A stretch of DNA of 64,000 nt from UA16 sp042095135 (GTDB lineage: Bacteria; Bacteroidota; Bacteroidia; Flavobacteriales_D; Sanyastnellaceae), in contig JBELBV010000002.1 in NCBI GenBank assembly GCA_042095135.1, forward strand, positions 62,001 to 126,000. Reading direction: 5' to 3'. The notes under the pieces are model-generated. The model was given only the letters and a program-made list of their open reading frames with translations. It made no database searches and had not been told where the DNA came from. Shown here piece after piece: positions 34,147-42,483 of this stretch (positions within the stretch are counted from its first letter, which is position 1; the number at the start of each line of letters is the position of its first letter). The translations under genes were made by a program, and so were the position numbers.

Positions 34147-35535
34147 TTAATCCTCCAAAGCGCTCAAGAAGCCTTCCAATTCGGCTTTGAATCGATCGCC
34201 CAAGGTCGATGCCGCCTCGGGAGAAGCGGCTTCCGCGTACACGCGAATGATGGGCTCCGTATTGGACTTACGCAAGTGAACCCACCCCTCATCCAAATCG
34301 AATTTCACCCCGTCTACGGTGTTCACTTCTGCCTCCGGATGCGCAGCCATCAATTGCTGCAACGCCTGATTTACATCAACGGCGGGCAAGGCCAACTTGT
34401 CTTTCGACATGAACCAATTCGGATACGTGTTGCGGAGCGCACTCACAGAACCACCCGACGCTGCGAGTTGGGTCAGGAACAACGCCGTCCCCACCACGGC
34501 ATCGCGCCCGCAATGGGAAGCCGGGTAAATAATGCCTCCATTGCCCTCACCACCGATGACCGCACCTGTTTCTTTGATGGCCTTGACCACGTTGACTTCG
34601 CCCACTGCACTCGCCGTGTACTGCCCACCCCGGCCTTCGGTCACTTGGCGCAGGGCGCGCGTTGAACTCATGTTGCTCACCGTGTTGCCAGGGGTTTTGC
34701 TCAGGACATAATCGGCGACGGCAACCAAGGTGTATTCCTCGCCAAACCAACTTCCATCTTCGCCCACAAACGCCAGCCTGTCCACGTCAGGATCCACGCT
34801 GATGCCGAGGTCGCACCCCTCCTCCACCACGGCCTCACAGAGGTCCTTCAAATGAGCGGGAAGCGGCTCAGGGTTGTGGGCAAATTGGCCCGTCGGCTCA
34901 CAGTGCACTTTCACCACCTCACATCCCAGGGCTTCCAGCAGCATCGGCACAATGATTCCACCGCTCGAGTTGACGGCATCCACCGCTACCTTGAATCTTC
35001 GAGCACGCACCGCGTCAGCATCGACTAAGGCCAAGGCCAAGGCATGCTCGACGTGCTTTTCCATCCAATCGGACTGTCGGTTGACTACGCCAATGGTATC
35101 CACGTCCACATACTCCGCTGAGGCATTGGCCAGTTCCAATACCCGCTCGCCCGCTAAAGCGCTCAAAAACTCACCGGTCGCATCCAGCAGCTTCAATGCA
35201 TTCCATTGCCGCGGGTTGTGGCTAGCGGTCAGGATGATGCCGCCGTCGGCCTGCTCCGCTGGGACCGCCAACTCGACCGTCGGTGTGGTACTCAGGCCCA
35301 AATCAATAACATCCACGCCCGCCGCGTTCAAGGTTCCCACGAGCAAATCCCGAACGAGCTCACCGCTCAATCGCGCATCCCGCCCCACGACCACCGTGGG
35401 CCGAGGCTGCCCCGTCGCCTCTCGGATCCAGCGTGCATACCCCGTGGCAAATTTGACGACATCGGGAGGCGTTAGTCCTTCTCCGGGAGCCCCCCCAATG
35501 GTTCCTCGGATGCCAGAAATGGATGTGATGAGCAT
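34147..35535 (-). CDS. glmM: Phosphoglucosamine mutase-type phosphohexomutase
   Basis: 462 residues with the four-domain phosphohexomutase fold. The catalytic serine is in ILTASHNPRQWNALK (about residue 105), the magnesium loop is SVDPDVDRLAF (about 245), the sugar loop GGEGNGGIIYP, and the phosphate loop RKSNTEPIIRVYAEA near the C-terminus. The group converts glucosamine-6-P to glucosamine-1-P for UDP-GlcNAc; phosphomannomutase activity cannot be excluded. A TATTTTTG element ends exactly 4 bp before the ATG. Confidence 0.93.
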   Translation of the reverse strand: MLITSISGIRGTIGGAPGEGLTPPDVVKFATGYARWIREATGQPRPTVVVGRDARLSGELVRDLLVGTLNAAGVDVIDLGLSTTPTVELAVPAEQADGGIILTASHNPRQWNALKLLDATGEFLSALAGERVLELANASAEYVDVDTIGVVNRQSDWMEKHVEHALALALVDADAVRARRFKVAVDAVNSSGGIIVPMLLEALGCEVVKVHCEPTGQFAHNPEPLPAHLKDLCEAVVEEGCDLGISVDPDVDRLAFVGEDGSWFGEEYTLVAVADYVLSKTPGNTVSNMSSTRALRQVTEGRGGQYTASAVGEVNVVKAIKETGAVIGGEGNGGIIYPASHCGRDAVVGTALFLTQLAASGGSVSALRNTYPNWFMSKDKLALPAVDVNQALQQLMAAHPEAEVNTVDGVKFDLDEGWVHLRKSNTEPIIRVYAEAASPEAASTLGDRFKAELEGFLSALED

Positions 35536-35539
35536 GGCC

Positions 35540-35547
35540 CAAAAATA
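35540..35547 (-). promoter_or_regulatory. -7 element of glmM
   Basis: TATTTTTG on the minus strand, perfect consensus, ends exactly 4 bp before the ATG at 35535. Confidence 0.65.
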
Positions 35548-35634
35548 CCATGGCTGAGCATGACTCGTGAAAGAAATGCCTTCGGATGTGAAAAAAGGAG
35601 TGTTCGAAATGCAGCCCGGAATCCCTTCCCGTAG

Positions 35635-35642
35635 TAGCTTTG
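35635..35642 (+). promoter_or_regulatory. -7 element of the TPR gene
   Basis: TAGCTTTG, perfect consensus; two adjacent ATG codons begin 2 and 5 bp later. It argues against starts further upstream. Confidence 0.55.
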
Positions 35643-35644
35643 AT

Positions 35645-37060
35645 ATGATGAATGAAGAAGGACGTGCTTACCGAGGCGAGCCTGCACTGCAAGGACTCGT
35701 TGATAAGTTCGAGGCAATGGTCGAGCACGGCGAGCAAGCCTTCTTCGACGTGGACGAGTTGGAGGGCCTGATTGAGCACTACCTCGAGCAGAAAACCACT
35801 CGCAAAGCCCACGCAGTCGCTCGCTACGCCAGCCAACTTTATCCGGCCAACCTCGCCCTCAAACTGAAGCATGCCCAGATACGCATTGCTTCAGGACAAG
35901 GCGTGAAAGCCGTTCCTCTTTTGAAAGAACTGCTGGACATCGAGCCCCTGAACGAGGAAGTCCTAATAACCCTCGGGGCGGTGTACAGCCAGATGTCGGA
36001 ACATAAGTTGGCCATTGACTGCTTCAAGCGCGCTTTGGTCTTCGCAGACAAGGAAGCCAAGCGTGAGATTCGAATCGACATCGCCTTGGAATTTGAAAAC
36101 ATGGGCGCCTGGCAAGAGGCCATCCGCAACCTGCATGAAGCATTGGAGGAAGATGCCATGAACGAGACAGCCGTCTACGAGCTGGCCTTTTGTTACGAGC
36201 GTACCGGGCAATTCAAGCAGGCGGCTGCGTTCTACGAGCAATTCCTCGAAAAGCAGCCGTACTCGTTCGCCGCTTGGTACAGCATGGGCAATGCGCTCCA
36301 GCAATGCGGGCGCTACACCCAAGCCATCGACGCCTATGATTTTGCCATTGCCATCGAAAGCGCATTCGGTCCCGCCTACCACCAGAAAGCCGAGGCCCTG
36401 GTAGCCATGGAGCGGTACCAAGACGCGTTGCACACGTACGAAGAGACCCTGACGTTCGAAGACCCCTCGCCGAGCACACGTTGCTACATGGGTGAATGCC
36501 TCGAGCGGATTGGCGACCTCGAACGCGCGGAAACCTATTACCGTGACAGCTTGAAGCTGGACCCGCGGTTCGCCGATGCGTTTGTAGGACTCGGAGTCCT
36601 CGCCGATATGCAAGGCCGACTCGGGGAGGCGTGTTCCTACTTCGAGCAAGCCTTGGAAATCGAGCCCAAGCACGCCGATTATCACCTCCTGCTCGCGACA
36701 TGCCTCAAAAAACGCGAAGAGCACGACCGGGCCGAGGAAGTATACACCCAAGGGCTCCTGCTGGACATCCAACACGAGGAGCTTTGGCTGGAGCGCGCGG
36801 ACAACTTGCAATTGGCCGTACGGCATGAGGATGCATTGCTCGTGATTGACGATGGGTTGACAGCGCTTCAAAAAGCGCCTAGCCTGCGCTACCGACGCTT
36901 CATCAGTTTGTACGCCTTAGGCCAACACAAAGCAGCCTTTGACCTGCTTGAATTCCTTTTGACACACCACTATGATCAGTCCGAAATTCTCCTGAATTTC
37001 TTACCTGCGCTTGCCAATGATGCGCGCTACATCGAACGGATTGAACGATTTAAACCTTAA
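35645..37060 (+). CDS. Tetratricopeptide repeat protein
   Basis: 471 residues from ATG 35645 (or 470 from the adjacent 35648). No signal peptide, so probably cytoplasmic. About ten TPR units run from residue 50 to the end, with clear examples such as AVYELAFCYERTGQFKQAAA, AWYSMGNALQQCGRYTQAID and AFVGLGVLADMQGRLGEACS. TPR arrays bind partner proteins. The gene is followed after 3 bp by a phosphosulfolactate synthase gene, so they share a transcript. The frame is open 78 bp further upstream, but that region holds the promoter. Confidence 0.9.
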   Translation: MMNEEGRAYRGEPALQGLVDKFEAMVEHGEQAFFDVDELEGLIEHYLEQKTTRKAHAVARYASQLYPANLALKLKHAQIRIASGQGVKAVPLLKELLDIEPLNEEVLITLGAVYSQMSEHKLAIDCFKRALVFADKEAKREIRIDIALEFENMGAWQEAIRNLHEALEEDAMNETAVYELAFCYERTGQFKQAAAFYEQFLEKQPYSFAAWYSMGNALQQCGRYTQAIDAYDFAIAIESAFGPAYHQKAEALVAMERYQDALHTYEETLTFEDPSPSTRCYMGECLERIGDLERAETYYRDSLKLDPRFADAFVGLGVLADMQGRLGEACSYFEQALEIEPKHADYHLLLATCLKKREEHDRAEEVYTQGLLLDIQHEELWLERADNLQLAVRHEDALLVIDDGLTALQKAPSLRYRRFISLYALGQHKAAFDLLEFLLTHHYDQSEILLNFLPALANDARYIERIERFKP

Positions 37061-37063
37061 ACC

Positions 37064-37870
37064 ATGTTCGAAATTTCGCATCTACCCGATCGCACTACAC
37101 TCCCCCGCACCAATGGTTTGACCATGGTGATGGACAAAGGGTTGAGCCTGCGGCAAGCCGAGGACCTCATCGAAATCGGTGGCGAACTCGTTGACCTGTT
37201 AAAGCTCGGCTTTGGCACATCATTGGTCACCCCCAATGTCGGTGCCAAGGTGAAGCGCTACCACGAAGCCGGATTTGACGTCTACTGCGGCGGCACGTTG
37301 TTCGAGGCGTTTTACGTCCGCAACGAGGTCGACAACTACCTCCGCTTCATTGACAGCCTCGGCATCACTTGCTTGGAAGTCAGCGACGGATCAATGGTTA
37401 TCCCCCACGACGAAAAATGTGAGCTCATCAACAAGCTCAGCAAGAACTACAAAGTGCTTTCGGAAGTGGGCTCCAAAGAAGAAGGCATCCTCATCAGCCC
37501 CGCCAAATGGATTCGGATGATGAGCAATGAATTGCAAGCCGGAAGCTTCAAAGTCATCGCCGAAGCCCGCGAAAGCGGCAACGTCGGCATCTATCGTCCC
37601 AATGGCAGTGCCCACGTGCAGCTCGTCAAACGCATCTTGGCGAATGTCGCGCTGGAAGACATTCTTTGGGAGGCTCCGAAAAAGCCCCAGCAGGTTTGGT
37701 TCCTCCGACAATTTGGAGCGAACGTAAACCTGGGCAACATCGGACCGAACGACCTCATTCCGTTGGAATGCTTGCGACTCGGTCTGCGCGGCGACACGTT
37801 CTTCGAACACCTGCCTGATGTGTTGGCAGAAGGCAAACGCCTTGTTAGCGACACCATCGAGGAAGACTAA
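37064..37870 (+). CDS. Phosphosulfolactate synthase (ComA family)
   Basis: 268 residues, a TIM barrel of the ComA family, which adds sulfite to phosphoenolpyruvate to form phosphosulfolactate. Supporting segments: LLKLGFGTSLVTPN, DVYCGGTLFEAFYVRNEVDNYL, CLEVSDGSMVIPHDEK, YKVLSEVGSKEEG and NLGNIGPNDLIPLECLRLGLRGDT. In methanogens this starts coenzyme M synthesis; in Bacteroidota a sulfonate such as a sulfonolipid head group is a possible product, which is inference. No comB or comC is adjacent. Co-transcribed with the TPR gene. Confidence 0.9.
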   Translation: MFEISHLPDRTTLPRTNGLTMVMDKGLSLRQAEDLIEIGGELVDLLKLGFGTSLVTPNVGAKVKRYHEAGFDVYCGGTLFEAFYVRNEVDNYLRFIDSLGITCLEVSDGSMVIPHDEKCELINKLSKNYKVLSEVGSKEEGILISPAKWIRMMSNELQAGSFKVIAEARESGNVGIYRPNGSAHVQLVKRILANVALEDILWEAPKKPQQVWFLRQFGANVNLGNIGPNDLIPLECLRLGLRGDTFFEHLPDVLAEGKRLVSDTIEED

Positions 37871-37886
37871 CCCCATCCCCTAACCC

Positions 37887-38216
37887 ATGCAGCCTCCCGT
37901 CCCCACCATCACCCCCCGTGAAGTCCAGCAATGGCAGCAGGACGGACAGGCCTTTTCGTTTTTGGACATCCGCGAAATCCATGAGGTGACGGTCAGCCGG
38001 CTGACGGAAGTCCACATTCCGATGGCGTTTTGCCTGAGCCGGAAATCGGAGATCCCGCGGTCGCATCCCGTTGTGGTGTATTGCCGTGCGGGTGGGCGTT
38101 CGGCAGCGACCGTCAGTGCGCTGATGACGAAATACGGTTTCGATAACCTGTACAGCTTGGAGGGCGGCATCACAGCTTGGTGCGCAGCATTTTCTCCCGA
38201 AGAAGAAGTGGGATGA
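37887..38216 (+). CDS. Single-domain rhodanese-like sulfurtransferase
   Basis: 109 residues, one rhodanese domain. FLDIREIHEVTVSRL opens the domain, and the active-site loop is VVYCRAGGRSAATV with its catalytic cysteine near residue 67; NLYSLEGGITAW is the C-terminal signature. It can carry persulfide sulfur or act in redox signalling; the partner is unknown. It lies 16 bp after the phosphosulfolactate synthase gene and overlaps the DUF368 gene by 4 bp (ATGA). Confidence 0.92.
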   Translation: MQPPVPTITPREVQQWQQDGQAFSFLDIREIHEVTVSRLTEVHIPMAFCLSRKSEIPRSHPVVVYCRAGGRSAATVSALMTKYGFDNLYSLEGGITAWCAAFSPEEEVG

Positions 38217-39112
38217 AACGCCACCTTGGGATTTTTCTGCGAGGAATGGCCATGGGAGCCGCAGACCTCGTTCCCGGCGTTTCTGGCGGCACCGTTGCAT
38301 TGATTACGGGCATTTACGACGACCTCTTGCAGTCGATTTCTGCCGTGTCCTTGGGTTTGGTTCGCACGTGGAAAAACGAGGGAATTAAAGGGGTTTGGAA
38401 GGCACTGAACGCCCCCTTCTTGATTGCCCTGGCAGCGGGCATAGGAACCAGCATTGTCGCCTTGTCCGGTCTCCTCCACCACTTGCTCGAATACCACAAA
38501 GCGGGCTTATTCGCCTTTTTCTTCGGCTTGGTTGCGGCGTCCATTCCGCTTGTTGGCCGCGAAATCACGCAGCGCAATGCAACTACCGTGGCATTGTTCA
38601 TCGCAGGAGCGGCCATGACCTTCGGCGTAGGCTCGTTGCCGCCGCTTCAGGTGGAACCGAGCCTGGTGTACCTGTTCGCATGCGGAGCTGTTGCTGCCTG
38701 TGCAATGATCTTACCGGGCATATCGGGCAGTTTCATTTTGCTCCTTCTGGGCGTGTACAGTGTGGTCATCGGTGCGCTGAAGGAGCTCGACCTCATGGTC
38801 ATTGCCACGGTGGGCGCAGGAGCTGTGAGTGGATTATTGGGGTTCAGTAAAGGCTTAAAATCTTTGCTCGCCCGCGCTCGAAACCAAGTCATGGCGACGT
38901 TGACCGGTTTACTGCTGGGTTCGTTGCAAGCCCTCTGGCCTTGGAAGGAAAATGCAATCCTGCTTCACACCCACAGCGACGGCCGTGAAACGTGGCTTCA
39001 AACGAACGCCTGGCCAGACTCGGGTGCATGGCTGATGTGCATCGCCTGTGCTGCAGCCGGCGCGGGCCTTGTCATTGCGCTGCAGCGGCTCGGAAACCGC
39101 TTGGCCGCATGA
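38213..39112 (+). CDS. DUF368 family integral membrane protein
   Basis: 299 residues from ATG 38213 with about eight membrane helices. The N-terminal GMAMGAADLVPGVSGGTVAL and the internal MILPGISGSFILLLLGVYS are the two PGxSG repeats that mark DUF368; the family has been linked to recycling of undecaprenyl phosphate across the membrane (PopT). Coupled by 4-bp overlaps to the rhodanese gene before it and aroE after it. Confidence 0.92.
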   Translation: MKRHLGIFLRGMAMGAADLVPGVSGGTVALITGIYDDLLQSISAVSLGLVRTWKNEGIKGVWKALNAPFLIALAAGIGTSIVALSGLLHHLLEYHKAGLFAFFFGLVAASIPLVGREITQRNATTVALFIAGAAMTFGVGSLPPLQVEPSLVYLFACGAVAACAMILPGISGSFILLLLGVYSVVIGALKELDLMVIATVGAGAVSGLLGFSKGLKSLLARARNQVMATLTGLLLGSLQALWPWKENAILLHTHSDGRETWLQTNAWPDSGAWLMCIACAAAGAGLVIALQRLGNRLAA

Positions 39113-39870
39113 GCATCTCACGCCGGTTTGGTGTCCTGGGGCAATCCCTCGTCCACAGCCATTCACCCGCCTTGTTTGCCGATCGATTCAATGCCTGGGG
39201 CATCAACGACGCATCGTACGAACGGTTCGAACGAGCGAACCTCGATGGCTTCGGGGACTGGTTGCAAACCGAAGCCCTCTCTTCGCCGGCCTTGAAGGGA
39301 ATAAACGTGACCATCCCGTACAAGCAATCCATCATCCCGCTGTTGCAGGCTTTGACTCCGACAGCCCGGGCGATTGGTGCGGTGAATGCCATCAAGCCCG
39401 CGGCGAACGGGTGGATCGGGCACAATACCGATGCGGAGGGCTTCCTGAAATCGCTCCGTCCCTTTTTGACATCCGCGCATGAGCGGGCCTTGATTTTGGG
39501 CAACGGGGGCGCCGCATCAGCGGTACGATTCGGTTTACAATCCCTCGGCATCACCGTTATTCACGTCACCCGTTCTCCCATTGAATGGGAATCGATGCGG
39601 TATGAAACCCTGAACGCTGTCTACCTCAGGCATTGCAAGCTGGTCGTGCAATGCACCCCGGTGGGCACCTACCCCCACACCGAAGCGAGCATCGAAATCC
39701 CATGGGAAGGACTGACGCCTGAGCACCTCGTCGTGGACCTCGTGTATAACCCGGCTCAAACTGCGTTCCTCAAGCGCGCAGCCGCCACCGGTGCGAAAAC
39801 AATGAACGGCAAACCCATGTTGATTGCGCAAGCAGAAGCGGCTTGGAACTGGTGGAACACCGGTGCCTGA
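39109..39870 (+). CDS. aroE: Shikimate dehydrogenase
   Basis: 253 residues from ATG 39109. AroE reduces 3-dehydroshikimate with NADPH in aromatic amino-acid synthesis. FGVLGQSLVHSHSPALFADRF opens the substrate domain; the catalytic lysine is in NVTIPYKQSII and the partner aspartate in GHNTDAEGF. The cofactor loop is LILGNGGAASAVRFGL, and CTPVGTYP and KTMNGKPMLIAQA follow. It is slightly short compared with the usual 270 residues. It overlaps DUF368 by 4 bp. Confidence 0.95.
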   Translation: MSISRRFGVLGQSLVHSHSPALFADRFNAWGINDASYERFERANLDGFGDWLQTEALSSPALKGINVTIPYKQSIIPLLQALTPTARAIGAVNAIKPAANGWIGHNTDAEGFLKSLRPFLTSAHERALILGNGGAASAVRFGLQSLGITVIHVTRSPIEWESMRYETLNAVYLRHCKLVVQCTPVGTYPHTEASIEIPWEGLTPEHLVVDLVYNPAQTAFLKRAAATGAKTMNGKPMLIAQAEAAWNWWNTGA

Positions 39871-39887
39871 TTCCCGCTTCGCCCGCG

Positions 39888-39895
39888 TATTTTTG
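39888..39895 (+). promoter_or_regulatory. -7 element of murQ
   Basis: TATTTTTG, perfect consensus, 7 bp before the chosen murQ ATG at 39903. Confidence 0.6.
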
Positions 39896-39902
39896 CACCT
39901 GC

Positions 39903-40733
39903 ATGCACTTCGACGAATCCCATCTTCCGCCGACCGAACAATCGGGCCCACACCAGGAACTGGAAACCAAATCCATTGAGGAATTGGTCACAGCCATGCA
40001 CGGGCAAACGCAAGCGGCGTTTGATGCGGTGACAGCGAGCCTTGAACCGATTCAGCATTTTGTTGAAGCCGTGGTACCCCGGATGAAAAAGGGCGGTCGG
40101 CTGTTCTACATCGGCGCCGGAACGAGTGGCCGATTGGGCGTGCTCGATGCCAGCGAATGTCCGCCAACGTTTGGGGTGGATCCCACCGTGGTGCAAGGGT
40201 GGATTGCTGGAGGTGATGGCGCCTTGAGGGTGGCGGTGGAAGGCGCTGAAGACGATCCCGACGGCGCGTGGAACGACCTGGCCTCCGCACAGCCGACCGA
40301 ACTGGATACGGTGGTCGGCATCGCTGCGTCGGGGCGAACTCCCTACGTGGTGGGTGGACTGAAGGCGGCCCGGAAGGCGGGACTCCTGACGGCTTGCATC
40401 ACGTGCAGCCCAGATTCAGCCGTGGTTGAGGCCGCCGATCACCCCATGGTGGCGGTGACCGGCCCGGAATTCGTAACGGGTAGCACCCGGCTCAATGCGG
40501 GAACGGCCACCAAATTGATCCTCAATTTAATCAGCACTACGGCCATGATCCAACTCGGTCATGTGGTGGGTTCGAAAATGGTGGACATGAAGCCCTCCAA
40601 TGCCAAACTTCAAGAACGCGGCGTACGCATGATTCAGGACGCCACGGGCGCTTCGGCGGAGGAAGCTGCGGCGTCGCTTCGGGTGACCAACGACGTGCGC
40701 GCATCGATTGAGCAGTTAAACGACAGAGGATAG
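39903..40733 (+). CDS. murQ: N-acetylmuramic acid 6-phosphate etherase
   Basis: 276 residues from ATG 39903 (MHFDESHLPPTEQSG). MurQ cleaves the lactyl ether of MurNAc-6-phosphate during cell-wall recycling. The SIS domain reads GRLFYIGAGTSGRLGVLDAS, followed by ECPPTFGVDP, the family signature; GIAASGRTPYVVGGL and GSTRLNAGTATKLILNL are later motifs. The N-terminal TEQSGP is typical. It links to amino-sugar recycling genes further on (GH20 cluster). Followed after 3 bp by an unknown gene. Confidence 0.96.
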   Translation: MHFDESHLPPTEQSGPHQELETKSIEELVTAMHGQTQAAFDAVTASLEPIQHFVEAVVPRMKKGGRLFYIGAGTSGRLGVLDASECPPTFGVDPTVVQGWIAGGDGALRVAVEGAEDDPDGAWNDLASAQPTELDTVVGIAASGRTPYVVGGLKAARKAGLLTACITCSPDSAVVEAADHPMVAVTGPEFVTGSTRLNAGTATKLILNLISTTAMIQLGHVVGSKMVDMKPSNAKLQERGVRMIQDATGASAEEAAASLRVTNDVRASIEQLNDRG

Positions 40734-40736
40734 GCC

Positions 40737-41318
40737 ATGCACACCTTGGAACCCTATTACGCGTGGCGCAACCACTACGTAGCGAGCAACGACCCACGGA
40801 GCCCCTTCTTCGATCGGACCTACAGCGAGTTTGAGTACTCGACCAAAGTCTACAATTACTTCATCCATCCGCAGTGGGACTCCATCCACTCGCCCACGTT
40901 GTTTTGCAAGATCTTGTTTGTCGATTACGACGAACGCTTCGCCATCCTCGAGTTCATAGGCGAATGGAACGACTGCCTGCACAACGACATCATGCAGCTC
41001 AAACGGGAAGTGATTGACGTGCTGATGGCGGAGGGCATTCACCGCTACATCCTCATCGGCGAGAACGTTTTGAATTTTCACTTCAGCGACGATTGCTACT
41101 ACGAGGAGTGGTTTGATGAAGTGACGGAAGACGACGGATGGATTGCGTTGCTGAACTTCCGGGAGCACGTCATTGAAGACATGAAGGCCATCGACCTGGA
41201 CAGCTATTTTGTGTTGGGGGGTGAATTGAGCGAGCTCGGGTGGCGTACGTTTTCACCGGCACACCTCTACCAGCGCATCGACGATTGCGTCAACCAGCGC
41301 CTGGGCTTGATTGGATAG
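40737..41318 (+). CDS. Conserved-looking hypothetical protein after murQ
   Basis: 193 residues, no signal peptide or membrane helix, strongly acidic and rich in aromatic residues (Tyr, Trp, Phe): YYAWRNHYVASNDPRSPFF, FCKILFVDYDERFAILEF, HRYILIGENVLNFHFSDDCY. I do not recognise a domain; the pattern suggests a compact alpha/beta fold. The 3 bp spacing to murQ suggests co-transcription. Its 3' end overlaps the end of the convergent MnmD-Nudix gene by 29 bp. Confidence 0.75.
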   Translation: MHTLEPYYAWRNHYVASNDPRSPFFDRTYSEFEYSTKVYNYFIHPQWDSIHSPTLFCKILFVDYDERFAILEFIGEWNDCLHNDIMQLKREVIDVLMAEGIHRYILIGENVLNFHFSDDCYYEEWFDEVTEDDGWIALLNFREHVIEDMKAIDLDSYFVLGGELSELGWRTFSPAHLYQRIDDCVNQRLGLIG

Positions 41319-42483
41319 CCTCCTTCAACACCTTCAAATTCGCCACCACGTGCCGGTCAATCGGGAACCGCATGGTAACCGGCTTCAACTCAGCCAAGGC
41401 TTCCCAATTCATTTCGAGCAAGGGCTCTGAAGCAGCGACACCAGCCGGCTTCTCACCCCACCACGCAATGCCTTCATGATCGGCTTGCATCCAATGGTAA
41501 ACTGCGAGGATTTGCTCGTCCTCTCGGAAGGCGCTGCGGACGAAAAAATCATTGGTGTAGGCATGGCCCAACCACGTAAGACCGTCTGTTGAACCCAACT
41601 CTTCAGTACACTCCCGCCACAAGGTATCCACGAGCGCCTCGTCCGGCTCCACGCCGCCGCCGGGGAATTTGCACCCAACCGACCCATCGGGGAACCGTTC
41701 GCGCGCTACGAGGATGTGGGTACGTGACGGGTTCAAGATCAGCGCATAGCAACGCACATTCCAACGGGAGACGGGAACGTTGCACGCCACGAGCATCTCG
41801 CGCTTGCCGGGAGGGCCCGGATGCCGCTCCACCTGCCAACCAGCGCGCTCCATGTTGCGACGCACCTGGCCTTTGGCGCAATACGTGGCCAACACTGCAC
41901 CGGGTTTCATCGACCGAAGCAACGACTCGAAGATTCCAACCTCCCACAATTCAGGCTGCTGGGTCGGTGCAAAAGCATCGTAAAAGCACACATCGAATGC
42001 ACCTCCGCCCTTCCAATTCTGCAGTGTGCTTTGCAAGAGGTGTGCAGAAAACCCCTGAGCCCATAGGCCCTCAGATCCGGCTGCGTCTTTGTGAAGTGCA
42101 TCCATCCGCTGCGCTATGTCGTCAGGAAGCCCTGAAGTAGCCCAAGCCTCAACCTCATCTGGCTCGAGTGGGAAAGGCTCCAAGCCAACGTATTCCAGCG
42201 CGACACCTCGGCGCTCGGCCCATTGCCAGGCGAGCGCTGCATTGAGCCCCGTGCCAAAGCCCACTTCCAGCACCCGAATACAAGCGGTTTTCCCTTGCTT
42301 GTCAGACCACCACCGTTCCAGCCCACGGTCAATAAAAACGTGCTCTGATTCTGTCAGCGCACCGTGGATACTGTGGTACGCAACGCCCCACTCGACCACT
42401 TCCAATGTGGGTGATCCATCCTTCGTGGTCGCCAGGCGACGGTTCCATGTGCGGAGAGGTGGTTTCACGCTGTCTTTCTTCAA
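41290..42483 (-). CDS. MnmD-type tRNA methyltransferase fused to a Nudix hydrolase
   Basis: 397 residues in one uninterrupted frame. Residues 1-235 form the MnmD/MnmC N-terminal methyltransferase that completes methylaminomethyl-2-thiouridine at tRNA U34: HVFIDRGLERWW, SAM loop VLEVGFGTGLNAAL (about 70-83), and FYDAFAPTQQPELW. Residues 240-370 form a Nudix domain with start RCYALILNPSRTHILVARER and a full Nudix box at about 276-298, ending RECTEELGS (R290, E291, E294, E295). The FAD-oxidase half of classical MnmC is absent. Its start overlaps the upstream gene by 4 bp. The nucleotide substrate is unknown. Confidence 0.9.
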   Translation of the reverse strand: MKKDSVKPPLRTWNRRLATTKDGSPTLEVVEWGVAYHSIHGALTESEHVFIDRGLERWWSDKQGKTACIRVLEVGFGTGLNAALAWQWAERRGVALEYVGLEPFPLEPDEVEAWATSGLPDDIAQRMDALHKDAAGSEGLWAQGFSAHLLQSTLQNWKGGGAFDVCFYDAFAPTQQPELWEVGIFESLLRSMKPGAVLATYCAKGQVRRNMERAGWQVERHPGPPGKREMLVACNVPVSRWNVRCYALILNPSRTHILVARERFPDGSVGCKFPGGGVEPDEALVDTLWRECTEELGSTDGLTWLGHAYTNDFFVRSAFREDEQILAVYHWMQADHEGIAWWGEKPAGVAASEPLLEMNWEALAELKPVTMRFPIDRHVVANLKVLKEAIQSSPGAG

